Below are positions 1-6,421 of a DNA stretch of 19,340 bases, one piece after another (positions within the stretch are counted from its first letter, which is position 1; each line of letters starts with the position of its first letter). A program made the translations under genes and the position numbers. Source of the DNA: Bacteroidota bacterium (lineage in GTDB: Bacteria > Bacteroidota > Bacteroidia > Chitinophagales > Chitinophagaceae); contig JAEWKK010000011.1 of the NCBI GenBank assembly GCA_023386045.1, positions 1 through 19,340 of the forward strand. The letters run 5' to 3'. Below the pieces are notes generated by a model, which saw only the letters and a list, made by a program, of their open reading frames with translations, was not told the DNA's origin and did no database searches.

Positions 1-8
1 GAAGGTAT

Positions 9-38
9 AAAAAATTAGAGCGGTCATAAATAGACCGC
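9..38 (-). terminator. Hairpin with U-tract, probable intrinsic terminator (minus strand)
   Basis: A 6-bp perfect stem, GCGGTC at 20-25 and GACCGC at 33-38 around a 7-nt A/T loop, is followed on the minus strand by TCTAATTTTTT. This is the shape of a rho-independent terminator for leftward transcription. The nearest leftward gene is ubiX, more than 230 bp away with the dispersed repeat between, so it could end the ubiX transcript or belong to something outside the window. A second, bulged hairpin (about 46-65) lies next to it without a U-tract. Confidence 0.5.
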
Positions 39-118
39 CCTAAAGAGGCTGACATAAAGTCGCCTAAAAAACAAAATTAAAAATATGATCCAATAACTAT
101 TGTTATTTAACACAGAAT

Positions 119-276
119 CTTCGTGCACCCTTAGCGAACTTTGTGCTGCGGCTGTTTCTTTTAGGATCACAAAGAACATTAAGAACCACGGAGGACACGA
201 TGAAAAACAACAACGATGCCTTACAGGGAGACAACCCTTTCCAGGGTGACAAAAACTTTAAACCTTAAACCTTAAA
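119..276 (-). repeat. Dispersed intergenic repeat, left copy (inverted relative to 16006-16163)
   Basis: Read on the minus strand, this stretch aligns along its whole length with 16006-16163 on the plus strand. Shared blocks, in the same order, are GTTTARGGTTTAAGGTT, TGTCACCCTG followed by AGGGT, GTAAGG, GGTTCTT, TTTGTGATSCTAAAAGAA, CACAAAGTTC and CACGAAG. The first block contains the last sense codon (GTT, Val) and the stop codon of ubiX and continues as a GGTTTAA heptamer repeat. ACCCT-GGAA-AGGGT forms a short hairpin. The copy fills almost all of the gene-free stretch left of ubiX; no coding potential was seen in it. Its function is unknown; it resembles REP-like intergenic elements of Bacteroidota. 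Confidence 0.7.
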
Positions 277-838
277 CTTCACTCTGTCCCCATCTGAAAC
301 TATCAATTCTCAACCCGGCAAGATCAATGGCGCGGTCAACTACCGTGGCGGCAGCTTCCTCGAGGGTTTTGGGCTGACTGTAAAAAGAAGGCGAAGCAGG
401 ACAGATGATGCCGCCAGCCAGAGTGACTGTTTCCATGTTCCTGATATGAACAAGGTTGTAAGGTGTGTCACGAACCAGCAGGATCAGTTTTTTTCTTTCT
501 TTCAACATTACATCAGCACCGCGGCTGATCAGGTCATTGGAAATTCCCGAAGCGATCCTGCCCAATGTTCCCATGGAACAGGGAACAATGATCATGGCAT
601 CATAACGTGCCGAACCCGACGCAAATGGCGCTGTAAAATCACGCGTAGTAAAATATCTTGCTTCAAAACGGTTGTAATGATCATTACCCAGTTCTGTCTG
701 CCATACCTGCCTGGCATTATCGGTCATGACTATGGATAGTTCCTGCACCTGCTCTTTTAATGATTCCAGCTTTTGCAAAAGCTGTCGGGCATAGATGGAA
801 CCACTGGCTCCTGTAATGGCAACGGCGATCTTTTTCAT
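272..838 (-). CDS. ubiX: Flavin prenyltransferase UbiX
   Basis: A 188-aa protein of normal length for the UbiX/Pad1 flavoprotein family. Family knowledge: the enzyme joins dimethylallyl monophosphate to reduced FMN to make prenylated FMN, the cofactor of UbiD-type decarboxylases, including the one in ubiquinone/menaquinone-related pathways. Visible signs are the N-terminal nucleotide-binding loop GASGSIYA (residues 10-17), VPCSMGTLGRIASGISNDLI (about 85-104), the basic KERKKLILLVRDTPYN segment, and PASPSFY near residue 150. I chose the ATG at 836-838 because MKKIAVAITGASG is the usual family start; the six-codon extension to 856 adds nothing conserved. It lies 35 bp behind the response regulator, so the two may be cotranscribed. 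No ubiD gene is in the window. The final Val codon and stop form the start of the dispersed repeat. Confidence 0.93.
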   Translation of the reverse strand: MKKIAVAITGASGSIYARQLLQKLESLKEQVQELSIVMTDNARQVWQTELGNDHYNRFEARYFTTRDFTAPFASGSARYDAMIIVPCSMGTLGRIASGISNDLISRGADVMLKERKKLILLVRDTPYNLVHIRNMETVTLAGGIICPASPSFYSQPKTLEEAAATVVDRAIDLAGLRIDSFRWGQSEV

Positions 839-873
839 TGATTCATGAAGATACAAACAGGAAGGTAGAATGT

Positions 874-1272
874 TCAGACTTCGGCAACATCGAGCCAGTA
901 TTTAAAAAAGATCTCGATCTTATTGCGGGTATCTTTAACTGTATCGGGCTTCTTAATAAAGGAACTGGCACCATAACGGTAACATTCCTTCCTGTAAAAT
1001 TCTTCATCACTGTCGCTGAGGATCACTACAGGAATATCTTTCCACTCATTCACTGGGCGCAGTTGTTTTAATACCTCAAGACCATTATCTGGAACCGCAT
1101 TGTAATCCAACATGATCAGTGAAGGGGCAGGGGAGGTCTGTAAAAATTCTAAAAGGTCTGTGCTGCTGGAGAAGAACTGCACCGGAATATCCATGTTCAG
1201 TTCTTCCAGGGTTTCACGCACCAGCGACCAGTCGTCACGATCTTCTTCGAGGAAAACAATTTTGTGAGCCAT
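874..1272 (-). CDS. Single-domain response regulator (CheY-like receiver)
   Basis: A 132-aa protein consisting only of a receiver domain, with no output domain. Visible key residues are the acidic cluster E9-E10-D11, the phospho-acceptor D56 in IMLDYN, S86 in the switch position (VILSDSD) and K108 in the KKP motif, so it should be phosphorylatable. The sequence is of the Rcp1-like type often found near PAS-rich kinases in Bacteroidota, and would relay phosphate from a histidine kinase by protein-protein contact. No kinase gene is adjacent; the closest in the window is the large PAS kinase at 10225-14562. A TAATTTTA element on the minus strand (about 1289-1296) could serve as a -7 box. ubiX follows 35 bp downstream. 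The partner is unknown. Confidence 0.9.
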   Translation of the reverse strand: MAHKIVFLEEDRDDWSLVRETLEELNMDIPVQFFSSSTDLLEFLQTSPAPSLIMLDYNAVPDNGLEVLKQLRPVNEWKDIPVVILSDSDEEFYRKECYRYGASSFIKKPDTVKDTRNKIEIFFKYWLDVAEV

Positions 1273-1327
1273 TAAAAAAGTTTGAAACTAAAATTAAGAA
1301 ATCTTAAGTGGCTGGATTGATTAGAAG

Positions 1328-1441
1328 TTAATCATCATCATTATCATCATCATCTTCTTCTTTCTGATCTAACAATTTGAGTAAATACAGCAAGACCAGG
1401 TTATGTTCATAATTATTTAAATCAGCAACAAACCTAAGCAA
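1328..1441 (-). CDS. Possible 37-aa leucine-rich, acidic-tailed mini-protein (uncertain, maybe frameshifted)
   Basis: Between the peptidase terminator and the response regulator, one minus-strand frame reads like real protein: an amphipathic leucine-rich helix (RFVADLNNYEHN, then LVLLYLLKLLDQ) and a highly acidic tail (KEEDDDDNDDD) before TAA. There is no ATG; the only in-frame candidate is a TTG at 1439-1441. Another frame just upstream starts with GTG at 1455-1457, reads MLIEKLA and stops at TAG. Joining it by skipping one base at about 1439 would give a continuous MLIEKL-LRFVADL product. So this may be a TTG-started small protein, a gene with a single-base frameshift, or chance. No family is recognised. 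The acidic tail also comes from a simple GAT repeat, which weakens the case. Confidence 0.35.
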   Translation of the reverse strand: MLRFVADLNNYEHNLVLLYLLKLLDQKEEDDDDNDDD

Positions 1442-1462
1442 GCTTTTCTATCAGCACAAGAT

Positions 1463-1492
1463 CAAAAAAAAGCCTCCCAAAAAAGGAGGCTT
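1463..1492 (-). terminator. Rho-independent terminator of the S9 peptidase gene
   Basis: On the minus strand AAGCCTCC and GGAGGCTT pair in an 8-bp stem (1470-1477 with 1485-1492) around a T-rich 7-nt loop, followed at once by a run of eight T. It starts 18 bp after the peptidase stop codon and is a textbook intrinsic terminator for that gene. Confidence 0.9.
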
Positions 1493-1510
1493 ATAATAAT
1501 GATGGTAGAT

Positions 1511-3676
1511 TTAGAAAGTTTTTCCTGAGTTATTGGAAGTACTTCCAACTGGTGTTTTGTTATCTCTCAGGTTCTGGTAGATCCAATTGGTCATCTTGCT
1601 CCAAATGTGATAAGTTGTATTATCTGCCATTCCAGATATACCATGGTTTTTGTTGGGATAATAAGCGCTTTCAAAATCGATATTGCTTTTTACCAGTGCC
1701 TTGATCATTTCAACGCTATTCTGGAAATGAACATTATCATCAGCAGTTCCATGAATCAGCAGGTATTTTCCTTTGATCTTATCTGTAAAATTCAGGGGTG
1801 AATTATCATCGTATCCTTTAGGATTTTCCTGTGGTGTGCGCATATAACGCTCTGTGTAAATATTGTCGTAAAACCTCCAGGAAGTTACAGGAGCAACAGC
1901 CACTGCCGCCTTGAATACATCAGCGCCTTTAGTGATGGCCAGGGAACTCATAAAGCCACCATAGCTCCAGCCCCAGTGACCAATGCGGTCTTTGTCAATG
2001 AAAGCAAGTGTGCCCAGATATTTTGCAGCATCAATCTGGTCTTCAATTTCAAGCTTGCCTAATTGCAGGTAAGTTTTCTTTTTAAATTCTTCGCCGCGAT
2101 AACCTGTTCCTGTGTTGTCAATGCTCACTACAATGATACCATTCTGTGCAAGCATCTGGTGCCACATGCTTGCTGCACCAAAGCGATTGGCTACCTGCTG
2201 TGAACCAGGACCACCATAGTTGCAGAAGAGCACAGGATATTTTTTTGAAGGATCAAAATCTGCCGGCTTCAGCATCCAGCCATTCAGTGTGTCGCCTTTG
2301 GAATTAGGCACGCGGATAAATTCAGTTTTACCGATGGCATATTGCGAAAGCGTTGATCTTAGCTTGCTGTTTTCATTGACTGTCTTTTCTTTTGTTGTTG
2401 TAACACCTTTCTTACCTGTATTGATCTTGTACAGGCTAACTACCTGCGGAGTATTGATGTCGGAAAAATAATCATAGAACTGTGTGAAGTCGGAATTCAA
2501 TTCAACGCTGTGCCAGCCTTTTGTATTGGTGAGCATTTGTGTGATCCTGCCATTAAAGTCAGAAACAAAAAGATTGCGGTCCATCGGGGTAGGGTAGGCC
2601 ACGGTATAATAAACCAGTTTCTTATTTTCATCCACACCTTCAATAGAAGCGATGTCATATTTCATTTTGAAAAGCTGGATCTTCTTTTTGCCATCAATGC
2701 TGTAATTGTATAGCTGCGTATAGCCATTCATATCGCTGGTGAAGATGAAGTTCTTTCCATCTTTCAAAAACCACCAGTTATCATTGATCTCAACAAAGTA
2801 CTTGTTCTGTTCTTCATACATGGTTTGCAGGTCGCCGGTTGCGGCATCTGTCAGTAAAAGCTTTAAATCATTCTGGTGACGGTTCATCCAGTAAATAACC
2901 AGCTTGTCATCCTGCTGCGTCCATTTAATGCGTGGAATATAAATATCGCCCTGCAGGTATTTGGCTTTCACGTCCGTACCGGTGGCTACATTATAAATAT
3001 GGATATCCACCTTTGAATTCTCTTCGCCGGCTTTTGGATATTTATAGCTGTATTGTTTGTTGTATGATTTATCGTAAATAGTGAACTGGTATTCTTTTAC
3101 CTTACTTTCATCAAACTTATAATAAGCAATGTAAGTTCCATTTGGGCTCCATTCAAAAGCCCTGGTAAATTCAAATTCCTCTTCATAAACCCAGTCGCAG
3201 TTTCCATTGATCACCTGGTTCCATTTGCCATCTGTTGTAACAGCACTTGATTTGCCAGCAATGATGTCATAGATATAAAGGTTATTGTCAAAAACATAAG
3301 CGATTTTGGTTCCATCTGGAGAGAAGGTGGGATGCAAAACCTTGCCGCTATTGAGTAGTACAGCTTTTTTGCTGTCAACATCATAAACATATACGGTTGA
3401 TTTGGAAGAGCGGCGATAAATGGGTTCGCGGCCATTGAAGAAAAGGATCCTTTTTTTGTCGGCACTCAGGATGTAATCCTTTGTTTCAATTTTTTTGCCC
3501 TGTTCATCCACAACGGTATTAGCATCGAATAGATTTTCTTCTTCACTACTGCCGAAACCGGGAACATATTCTCCACGGAAGGTTCCTTTTTTGTATAAAT
3601 CATCCAGCGTGATCTGTTTTTTTTGAGCAATCGTCAGAAAGGGAACGAAAAGAAAGAATAGAAGTAAACTTCTCAT
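1511..3676 (-). CDS. Secreted dipeptidyl-peptidase IV-like serine peptidase (S9B)
   Basis: A 721-aa protein, the usual length for bacterial DPP IV. A signal peptide (MRSLLLFFLFVPFLTIAQ, cleavage before Q18) sends it to the periplasm or surface. Residues about 60-440 form the beta-propeller (DPPIV_N) and about 470-710 the alpha/beta-hydrolase domain. The propeller contains DWVYEEEF (161-168), the Glu motif that in DPP IV enzymes holds the free amino terminus of the substrate. The catalytic triad is complete: S571 in GWSYGG, D646 in HGTADDNVH, H678 in NKNHG; Y487 in NYGGPGSQ is the expected oxyanion tyrosine and N648 matches the substrate-binding Asn. The expected role is removal of N-terminal X-Pro or X-Ala dipeptides in peptide scavenging. 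It is transcribed alone: 88 bp separate it from the regulator gene upstream, and a strong terminator follows. Confidence 0.95.
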   Translation of the reverse strand: MRSLLLFFLFVPFLTIAQKKQITLDDLYKKGTFRGEYVPGFGSSEEENLFDANTVVDEQGKKIETKDYILSADKKRILFFNGREPIYRRSSKSTVYVYDVDSKKAVLLNSGKVLHPTFSPDGTKIAYVFDNNLYIYDIIAGKSSAVTTDGKWNQVINGNCDWVYEEEFEFTRAFEWSPNGTYIAYYKFDESKVKEYQFTIYDKSYNKQYSYKYPKAGEENSKVDIHIYNVATGTDVKAKYLQGDIYIPRIKWTQQDDKLVIYWMNRHQNDLKLLLTDAATGDLQTMYEEQNKYFVEINDNWWFLKDGKNFIFTSDMNGYTQLYNYSIDGKKKIQLFKMKYDIASIEGVDENKKLVYYTVAYPTPMDRNLFVSDFNGRITQMLTNTKGWHSVELNSDFTQFYDYFSDINTPQVVSLYKINTGKKGVTTTKEKTVNENSKLRSTLSQYAIGKTEFIRVPNSKGDTLNGWMLKPADFDPSKKYPVLFCNYGGPGSQQVANRFGAASMWHQMLAQNGIIVVSIDNTGTGYRGEEFKKKTYLQLGKLEIEDQIDAAKYLGTLAFIDKDRIGHWGWSYGGFMSSLAITKGADVFKAAVAVAPVTSWRFYDNIYTERYMRTPQENPKGYDDNSPLNFTDKIKGKYLLIHGTADDNVHFQNSVEMIKALVKSNIDFESAYYPNKNHGISGMADNTTYHIWSKMTNWIYQNLRDNKTPVGSTSNNSGKTF

Positions 3677-3764
3677 GTGACTGAATTTTTGAATCGTAAA
3701 TGTAATGGTTTGAAGCTTAAATCGGCAGCCGCCTGTATAAAAGCAGGGAAGCGAATTGATTTGT

Positions 3765-4010
3765 TCAGGTTTTCTCGTAGCGTTTCATCAATTTATTATA
3801 CTCCTCTTCCGACATGTATTCAAGGATGTCTCCAGGCTGACAATCCAGGACACTGCACAGGGCTTCCAGCGTGGAAAAGCGAATGGCTTTTGCCTTGCCG
3901 CTTTTAAGAATACTCATATTGACAATGGTAATGCCTACCCTCTCGCTCAGGTCTGTGAGCGACATTTTCCTTTTTGCGAGCATTACGTCCAGGTTCACTA
4001 CAATGGGCAT
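3765..4010 (-). CDS. YozG-like XRE-family transcriptional regulator
   Basis: An 81-aa protein that is almost entirely one Cro/C1-type helix-turn-helix domain. The recognition region is SLTDLSERVGITIVNMSIL (about 17-35), followed by the typical FSTLEALCSVLDCQPGDILEY segment. Small regulators of this type (YozG in Bacillus subtilis) are regularly encoded next to DUF2975 membrane proteins. Here its ATG lies one base after the TAG of the DUF2975 gene (4012-4014), so the two are surely in one operon and probably translationally coupled. It most likely controls its own operon through the TTATCG/CGATAA inverted repeat upstream of the first gene (inference). The signal it answers to is unknown. Confidence 0.88.
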   Translation of the reverse strand: MPIVVNLDVMLAKRKMSLTDLSERVGITIVNMSILKSGKAKAIRFSTLEALCSVLDCQPGDILEYMSEEEYNKLMKRYEKT

Positions 4011-4011
4011 G

Positions 4012-4881
4012 CTATACCGTTAATTCATGTTCTTTTTGCAATTGGGCTCCTCGCAAAAATGCTTTTGCCAGCAGCAGTATGCCCAGCCCGGTGGCGATTA
4101 TCATTCTGCCTAGCAACAACATATTGAAATAAGAATATTGTATTTGCTCCGGTATCTGGGAACGAATGATCAAATGAGAAATAATGCTGATCAACCCAGG
4201 TAGCAAACCAAATAAAATTAGTACCCAGGCAATGACATGCAAACCACCAATGTTTTCATCTGTAAATACCCGGCCTTTTGCTATATTATACAGTATGCGG
4301 ATGGGAGTTACAAATAAAATATAATAGAATATTGCTACTAAGATCAATAACACAATAGGGTACAAAAAGTTTAGCGTGTTGATCAATCCCCGGGAAGCAG
4401 GAATCAGAACCTGACCTTTTTCTAACTCCTTCGGGTCTCTTACAAATCTTATCGTTGCTTCCTTCTGTTTAATGTCATTTGATTCATCGAGATAATGGAA
4501 GTATACTTTACCATTTTCACGGAAATTATAATTCAGCACTTCAGATTCATACCCTGAGAAGTTGAGAAAATATTCTTTGTTACCGTTGTACGTAATTATG
4601 CTGGTACCAATAGTAAAAAAGCCCATGGCATAGCCCACCTGAGTCATGTCCGTATTCTCATTGGCTATTTTTATTTTCAAGCTGTCCCGGATCCTGTTAT
4701 ACCGATAAGCAGGCATTGAATCACTTACTTTTTCCATGGCCCTCTCAGTTAGTCGTTTCAACAAAGGAGGATCCATTGGATTATGAACAGATACATGGTC
4801 TGAGCAATTCACAAGAATCAGCAATACCATGAATCCAAATATCAGCATGCTCCCATTCAATTTGCTGAATAAAGACTTCAT
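4012..4881 (-). CDS. DUF2975 family membrane protein
   Basis: A 289-aa integral membrane protein. Predicted segments by hydrophobicity are TM1 (about 11-27), TM2 (about 170-195), TM3 (about 213-238) and TM4 (about 252-275). The second half carries the DUF2975 signature around GRVFTDENI (203-211) just after TM2. Unlike the short Bacillus YoaS-type members, it has about 140 residues between TM1 and TM2, probably exported, with no recognised domain. Its function is not known. The constant pairing with a YozG-like regulator suggests a membrane-linked regulatory or stress-response pair, possibly one where the membrane protein modulates the regulator (inference). A palindromic operator candidate sits 28-44 bp upstream of the start. 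Confidence 0.85.
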   Translation of the reverse strand: MKSLFSKLNGSMLIFGFMVLLILVNCSDHVSVHNPMDPPLLKRLTERAMEKVSDSMPAYRYNRIRDSLKIKIANENTDMTQVGYAMGFFTIGTSIITYNGNKEYFLNFSGYESEVLNYNFRENGKVYFHYLDESNDIKQKEATIRFVRDPKELEKGQVLIPASRGLINTLNFLYPIVLLILVAIFYYILFVTPIRILYNIAKGRVFTDENIGGLHVIAWVLILFGLLPGLISIISHLIIRSQIPEQIQYSYFNMLLLGRMIIATGLGILLLAKAFLRGAQLQKEHELTV

Positions 4882-4908
4882 CTAGTAATTTTTGTAAACA
4901 TAAAATAA

Positions 4909-4925
4909 TTATCGTTTATCGATAA
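4909..4925. promoter_or_regulatory. Candidate operator for the XRE/DUF2975 operon
   Basis: TTATCGTTTATCGATAA contains the inverted half-sites TTATCG (4909-4914) and CGATAA (4920-4925), and its right part is a perfect 10-bp palindrome TTATCGATAA (4916-4925). It lies 28-44 bp upstream of the DUF2975 start codon, where a repressor would block transcription. Binding by the 81-aa regulator of the same operon is inferred from position and symmetry, not shown. Confidence 0.5.
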
Positions 4926-4955
4926 GGAAAATTTTCCAGAATCAATGTTGGATGC

Positions 4956-4980
4956 AAAAAAAATCCCGCCAGGGCGGGAC
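4956..4980 (-). terminator. Rho-independent terminator of the alpha-oxoamine synthase gene
   Basis: On the minus strand TCCCGC and GCGGGA (4974-4979 with 4964-4969) pair around a 4-nt loop, followed by a run of eight T. It starts about 20 bp after the stop codon of the gene at 5001-6260. GC-rich stem plus long U-tract makes it convincing. Confidence 0.9.
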
Positions 4981-5000
4981 TTCAGTATGATTCAAACTAA

Positions 5001-6260
5001 TTATCTGGCTTCGGCCATATCTGGAATGGCTTCAACTTTATAAGCACCTTCATCCAGCTTTTTCTTGGTCTCAGTAAAAGCTTTCAGCGTTTCCTTGATA
5101 TCGGTATCCGTATGCGAAGCGGTCGGAATCAGCCTGTAAATGATATGTCCTTTTGGAATTACAGGATAAACCACCACGGAAGCAAACACACCATAGTGCT
5201 CCCTGAGATCCATTACCATTGCTGTTGCTTCTTCTACGCCACCTTTCATATAAACAGGTGTAACAGGAGTATCTGTATTGCCGATATCAAATCCGTTGTC
5301 TTTCAAACCCTGCTGGAGTTTGCGGGCATTCTCCCACAACTTTTCTCTCAACTCTGGCTTGGTACGTAATAATTCCAATCGCTTGAGGTTACCAATGGTA
5401 ATCGGCATGGGCAGACTCTTGGCGAAGATCTGGCTGCGGATATTCCAGCGGATATAATCAATGATGGATTTATCGCCCGCTACAAAAGCGCCAATGGAAG
5501 CCATTGATTTGGCAAAGGTGGAAAAATACAGATCGATCTGGTCCTGTACTCCCTGCTCTTCACCTGCACCTGCACCGGTTTTACCCAGCGTTCCAAATCC
5601 ATGTGCATCATCAACCAGCAAACGGAAATCATATTTTGTTTTGAGTTCAGCAATCTCTTTTACTTTACCCTGGTCACCAGCCATACCAAATACGCCTTCG
5701 GTGATGACGAGGATGCCACCTTGTCCCTGCTTTTCAACCAGGGCAGTAGCACGTTGCAATTGTTTTTCGCAGTCTTCTACATCATTGTGCTTGAAAACAT
5801 AACGGTGCCCGGGGTGAAGGCGAACGCCATCGATGATGCAGGCATGACTTTCCGCATCGTATACGATCACATCATGGCGGCTGCAAAGCACATCAATGAT
5901 GCTGACCATACCCTGGTAACCATAATTCAAAAGGCAGGCATCTTCTTTTCCTTCAAACGCCGCCAGTTCTTTCTCCAGCTGTTCATGATAGATGGTATTC
6001 CCACTCATCATGCGTGCACCCATGGGTGTGGCAAGGCCCCATTCTTTTGCCGCGTCGGCATCTGCTTTTCTTACTTCGGGGTGGTTGGCCAGGCCCAGGT
6101 AATTGTTCAGACTCCAGACGATGACATCTTTCCCGCGGAATTTCATGCGGCTGCCGATCTCGCCTTCCAGTTTGGGAAATGCAAAATATCCATAAGCACG
6201 TTCACGATGCTGGCCCAAAGGACCGTAGTGTTTCAAAAGACGTTCAAAAAGATCTGCCAT
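5001..6260 (-). CDS. PLP-dependent alpha-oxoamine synthase (2-amino-3-ketobutyrate CoA ligase / serine palmitoyltransferase-like)
   Basis: A 419-aa fold-type I PLP enzyme, the usual length for the family that condenses an amino acid with an acyl-CoA (glycine C-acetyltransferase, serine palmitoyltransferase, KAPA synthase, 5-aminolevulinate synthase). Visible residues are LNNYLGLANHP (51-61), the PLP-stacking H139 in AESHA, the PLP-pyridine-binding DDAHG (217-221) and the Schiff-base lysine K251 in STFAKSMASIGAF. The sequence MADLFERLLKHYGPLG with FAFPKLEGEIG marks a Bacteroidota-typical branch. The substrate cannot be assigned from sequence alone: sphingolipid (serine) and glycine/threonine metabolism are the main candidates, and sulfonolipid (cysteate) synthesis is possible because many Chitinophagaceae make such lipids. 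No neighbouring lipid or threonine gene helps decide. It is a single-gene unit with its own terminator. Confidence 0.88.
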   Translation of the reverse strand: MADLFERLLKHYGPLGQHRERAYGYFAFPKLEGEIGSRMKFRGKDVIVWSLNNYLGLANHPEVRKADADAAKEWGLATPMGARMMSGNTIYHEQLEKELAAFEGKEDACLLNYGYQGMVSIIDVLCSRHDVIVYDAESHACIIDGVRLHPGHRYVFKHNDVEDCEKQLQRATALVEKQGQGGILVITEGVFGMAGDQGKVKEIAELKTKYDFRLLVDDAHGFGTLGKTGAGAGEEQGVQDQIDLYFSTFAKSMASIGAFVAGDKSIIDYIRWNIRSQIFAKSLPMPITIGNLKRLELLRTKPELREKLWENARKLQQGLKDNGFDIGNTDTPVTPVYMKGGVEEATAMVMDLREHYGVFASVVVYPVIPKGHIIYRLIPTASHTDTDIKETLKAFTETKKKLDEGAYKVEAIPDMAEAR

Positions 6261-6264
6261 AGAA

Positions 6265-6296
6265 ATTTTAAAAATTTAAAGTTTTAAATGTTTAAA
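6265..6296. repeat. Degenerate 8-bp array (nnTTTAAA x4) upstream of the alpha-oxoamine synthase gene
   Basis: Four consecutive octamers, ATTTTAAA, AATTTAAA, GTTTTAAA and TGTTTAAA, end 5 bp from the start codon at 6260. On the minus strand it reads TTTAAAnn repeated, forming an A/T-rich untranslated leader. The 161-bp spacer 6261-6421 holds no gene and otherwise only a weak GCCC/GGGC hairpin near 6342. Confidence 0.5.
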
Positions 6297-6421
6297 GTGG
6301 TCGCAGGTTATCGGTTCATCAGCAAAAGAGTATGAGCCGGATTGCCCTCGTCGGGCTTCTATATTCGTAGAATTTTAAATTGGCGCAAAAATAAGGAATT
6401 CAGCCCGAATGAGCCTTGAGG

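Noticed and set aside
839..856. Six-codon N-terminal extension of UbiX (MYLHES)
   Set aside because: The family starts at MKKIAVAITGASG; the extension has no conserved residue.
1434..1457. Programmed +1 frameshift site
   Set aside because: Joining the two short frames is attractive, but there is no known slippery signal or structure and no proof that either frame is translated; kept only as a low-confidence mini-protein.
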